A program made the position numbers and the translations under genes. Positions 5,871-6,848 of a stretch of DNA of 6,848 nucleotides are shown one piece after another. Positions within the stretch are counted from its first letter, which is position 1, and each line of letters starts with the position of its first letter. The notes under the pieces were generated by a model. The model saw only the letters and a list, made by a program, of their open reading frames with translations, ran no database searches and was not told the DNA's origin. The stretch comes from an uncultured Clostridia bacterium (GTDB lineage Bacteria; Bacillota; Clostridia; Oscillospirales; Ruminococcaceae), in the NCBI GenBank assembly GCA_947385505.1, contig CANDLP010000128.1, positions 1 through 6,848 of the forward strand. The letters are read 5' to 3'.

Positions 5871-5947
5871 GGCAAATTTTGCCGCTCACTGCGTTAAAAT
5901 TTTTTATATAAGACAATATTACTGCACAGTTTTTGCCTTGCAGGCAA
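5871..5947. repeat. Paired GGCAA/TTGCC dyads upstream of the serpin
   Basis: GGCAAATTTTGCC (5871-5883) is a perfect palindrome around one central base. TTGCCTTGCAGGCAA (5933-5947) is a perfect 6-bp inverted repeat around TGC. Both are built from the same GGCAA/TTGCC half-site but in opposite order, and both lie within 160 bases of the serpin start. This spacing fits an operator pair, although no regulator gene is in the window and the serpin promoter is not clear. Confidence 0.35.
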
Positions 5948-6013
5948 CAAAATTATGCTCGAAAATCTTCATATTGATTTTATGTGAACATGCTCTAAGC
6001 AACCCGCTAAGAC

Positions 6014-6020
6014 GAAAGGA
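6014..6020 (+). promoter_or_regulatory. Shine-Dalgarno for the upstream serpin start
   Basis: GAAAGGA ends eight bases before the ATG at 6029. It resembles the AAAGGA sites used by the other genes in the window. It supports the longer serpin start, which also keeps the ISDAIGELGEDIV segment. Confidence 0.7.
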
Positions 6021-6028
6021 ATTAAATA

Positions 6029-6848
6029 ATGGAAAAAAATCAAAAATCAAAAAAGATAAGCGACGCAATCGGCGAACTTGGGGAGGACATAGTAATGGAA
6101 GCTGACAAAGAAAGAAAACTTTTTGTTGAAAAAGAAGATGCGAATGATCCTATGAGAAAGACTAAAAAATCTGCCAGTGCCTTCAAAAGAAAAAAATTCC
6201 TTATTCCCGCCGTTTCACTGGCGGCCTGTGCCGCTATAACCTTAGGTTTGGTCTTCGGATCGGGAAAAGGGAAGCTGAGTGTGTTTGAACTGCCTGTTTA
6301 CGCCGAAACGCTTGCCGAGGCGGAATATCCGCAGGCCGCGCCCTATCCCGACGAATCTAAAAATATCGGCGAGAAGGAGAGGGATTTATGGTACGCTCAA
6401 AGAAAAGAAAGATATTCTATATGGGAAAATATAGATACACATGCGCTGAATAATTTTACACAAAAAACGGTTTCCAGATTCCTGACAGATTCGGACGGAA
6501 AGAATCTTGTTTATTCTCCCGCTAATTTATATATAGCTCTTTCGATGCTGGCGGAAATAACCGACGGGAAAAGCCGAAGCCAGATATTGGAGCTTACGGG
6601 CTTTGATAATATAGAGGCATTACGGCAGCAGGCGGCGGGTCTTTGGAAGGCGCTTTATCAAAATGACAGAGCAACCGCTGCCGTTCCTGCCAACTCCCTT
6701 TGGATCAACAGCGGTGCGGAATTTAAAGATGATACCATAAGCCGCCTTGCCGATGAATATTTCGCTTCCGTTTACCGCGGTGATTTAGCTGACGAAAGAG
6801 TGCTGGAATCTATCAGAAACTGGTTGAACCAACAGACGGGGGGACTTT
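6029..6848 (+). CDS. Membrane-anchored serpin, N-terminal 273 residues (runs off the window)
   Basis: This is a serpin, a suicide inhibitor of serine or cysteine proteases, open at the right edge. Residues 1-56 are charged and probably cytoplasmic. A single hydrophobic helix at about 57-78, preceded by KRKK, should place the rest outside. A linker of about 55 residues rich in Glu, Pro and Tyr follows. The serpin fold starts near 137. It shows the helix-B block NLVYSPANLYIALSMLAEIT (159-178) followed by GKSRSQILELTG, then ANSLWIN (221-227), ADEYFASVYRGD (241-252) and IRNWLNQQTGGL (262-273), all typical of the N-terminal half of serpins. The reactive-centre loop and the C-terminal half lie beyond the window, so target specificity and inhibitory status cannot be judged. 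A second start at 6095 is possible. No sigma or regulator gene adjoins it here. Gut-commensal serpins are known to inhibit elastase-like proteases; applying that here is inference. Confidence 0.92.
   Translation, partial: MEKNQKSKKISDAIGELGEDIVMEADKERKLFVEKEDANDPMRKTKKSASAFKRKKFLIPAVSLAACAAITLGLVFGSGKGKLSVFELPVYAETLAEAEYPQAAPYPDESKNIGEKERDLWYAQRKERYSIWENIDTHALNNFTQKTVSRFLTDSDGKNLVYSPANLYIALSMLAEITDGKSRSQILELTGFDNIEALRQQAAGLWKALYQNDRATAAVPANSLWINSGAEFKDDTISRLADEYFASVYRGDLADERVLESIRNWLNQQTGGL
6081..6087 (+). promoter_or_regulatory. Strong internal Shine-Dalgarno before an alternative serpin start
   Basis: GGGAGGA lies seven bases before an in-frame ATG at 6095 (Met23). By sequence it is a better ribosome site than the one at 6014-6020. 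Use of this start would remove the ISDAIGELGEDIV segment but keep the membrane helix. GGGGAG also encodes Gly-Glu in the longer form, so the match may be incidental. Confidence 0.45.

Larger units (their letters stand above)
5079..6013. other. AT-rich divergent intergenic region with no convincing gene
   Basis: No open frame here has a good start and a recognisable product. Short frames such as 5418-5516 (32 residues) and 5776-6105 (TTG start, overlapping the serpin start) look like chance. The region separates the divergent gyrB promoter from the serpin. It holds several dyads: GAAAATTTTC (5108-5117), two adjoining inverted repeats at 5319-5388, a 10-bp bulged hairpin at 5474-5508, an AT palindrome at 5646-5667, stacked palindromes at 5708-5736, and GGCAA/TTGCC dyads at 5871-5883 and 5933-5947. 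Two 11-base direct repeats are present: TTATATAAGAC at 5608 and 5904, and TAAACCGGAAA at 5276 and 5805. I see no tRNA, riboswitch, CRISPR or transposon end. A plus-strand TATAAT at 5134-5139 has no -35 partner at a normal spacing. Confidence 0.6.

Noticed and set aside
5079..6013. Replication origin or DnaA-box cluster near gyrB
   Set aside because: Gyrase genes are often near oriC, so I looked for TTATNCACA-type boxes and dnaA/dnaN/recF neighbours and found none.
5776..6105. 109-residue plus-strand frame with TTG start before the serpin
   Set aside because: It has a weak start and odd Cys/Phe-rich composition, overlaps the well-supported serpin start by 77 bases and contains the GGCAA/TTGCC dyads; probably chance.
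6218..6229. Lipobox-like LAAC (serpin residues 64-67)
   Set aside because: The cysteine is far from either likely start (residue 67 or 45) and is followed by more hydrophobic residues (AAITLGLVF), so a plain transmembrane anchor fits better. Only a start at Met42, which lacks a Shine-Dalgarno site, would make a normal lipoprotein signal.

Overview
The window looks like one end of a metagenomic or draft contig from a Gram-positive, low-GC Clostridia bacterium, most likely Oscillospiraceae (Ruminococcaceae) or a close relative. Three things suggest this. GyrA carries [12 protein letters not shown] around its active-site tyrosine, and GyrB carries PLWGKMLNVEKARV and is of the short Gram-positive type; as I remember them, both forms occur in that group. 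The Shine-Dalgarno sites are strong and AAAGGA-like, and the spacers between genes are very AT-rich. The family assignment is from memory and inference; no search was run.

Layout. Positions 1-46 are not biological: 14-46 is the complete Illumina TruSeq read-1 adapter and 1-13 is probably index or flow-cell sequence. From 47 to 4978 everything runs on the minus strand in the order gyrB (4978-2984), a small three-helix membrane protein (2934-2536), a YcxB-like two-helix membrane protein (2429-1818) and gyrA (1632 to 47). gyrA is cut by the adapter after residue 529, so its C-terminal DNA-wrapping domain is missing and the last six codons of the apparent reading frame are adapter. A strong extended -10 promoter lies 71 bases upstream of the gyrB start. 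gyrA has its own candidate -10 box, a 35-codon candidate leader ORF that ends 4 bases before its start codon, and an imperfect 14-bp hairpin in its leader. A strong intrinsic terminator between the two membrane-protein genes points the opposite way to all the genes around it.

From about 5079 to 6013 is an AT-rich divergent intergenic region of roughly 0.95 kb. It holds several palindromes and short repeats but no convincing gene. From 6029 on the plus strand begins a serpin (serine/cysteine protease inhibitor), open at the right edge. It has a short cytoplasmic N-terminus, one transmembrane helix and a presumed extracellular serpin domain.

How they work together: GyrB (ATPase and Toprim) and GyrA (cleavage and religation) form the A2B2 gyrase that adds negative supercoils. 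The two membrane proteins between them have no known link to gyrase. The serpin is a separate surface-defence type of gene, read away from the gyrase cluster. I see no new multi-gene system. The points most worth checking are the membrane-anchored serpin with its unusual N-terminus, the leader ORF of gyrA and the wrongly oriented terminator.
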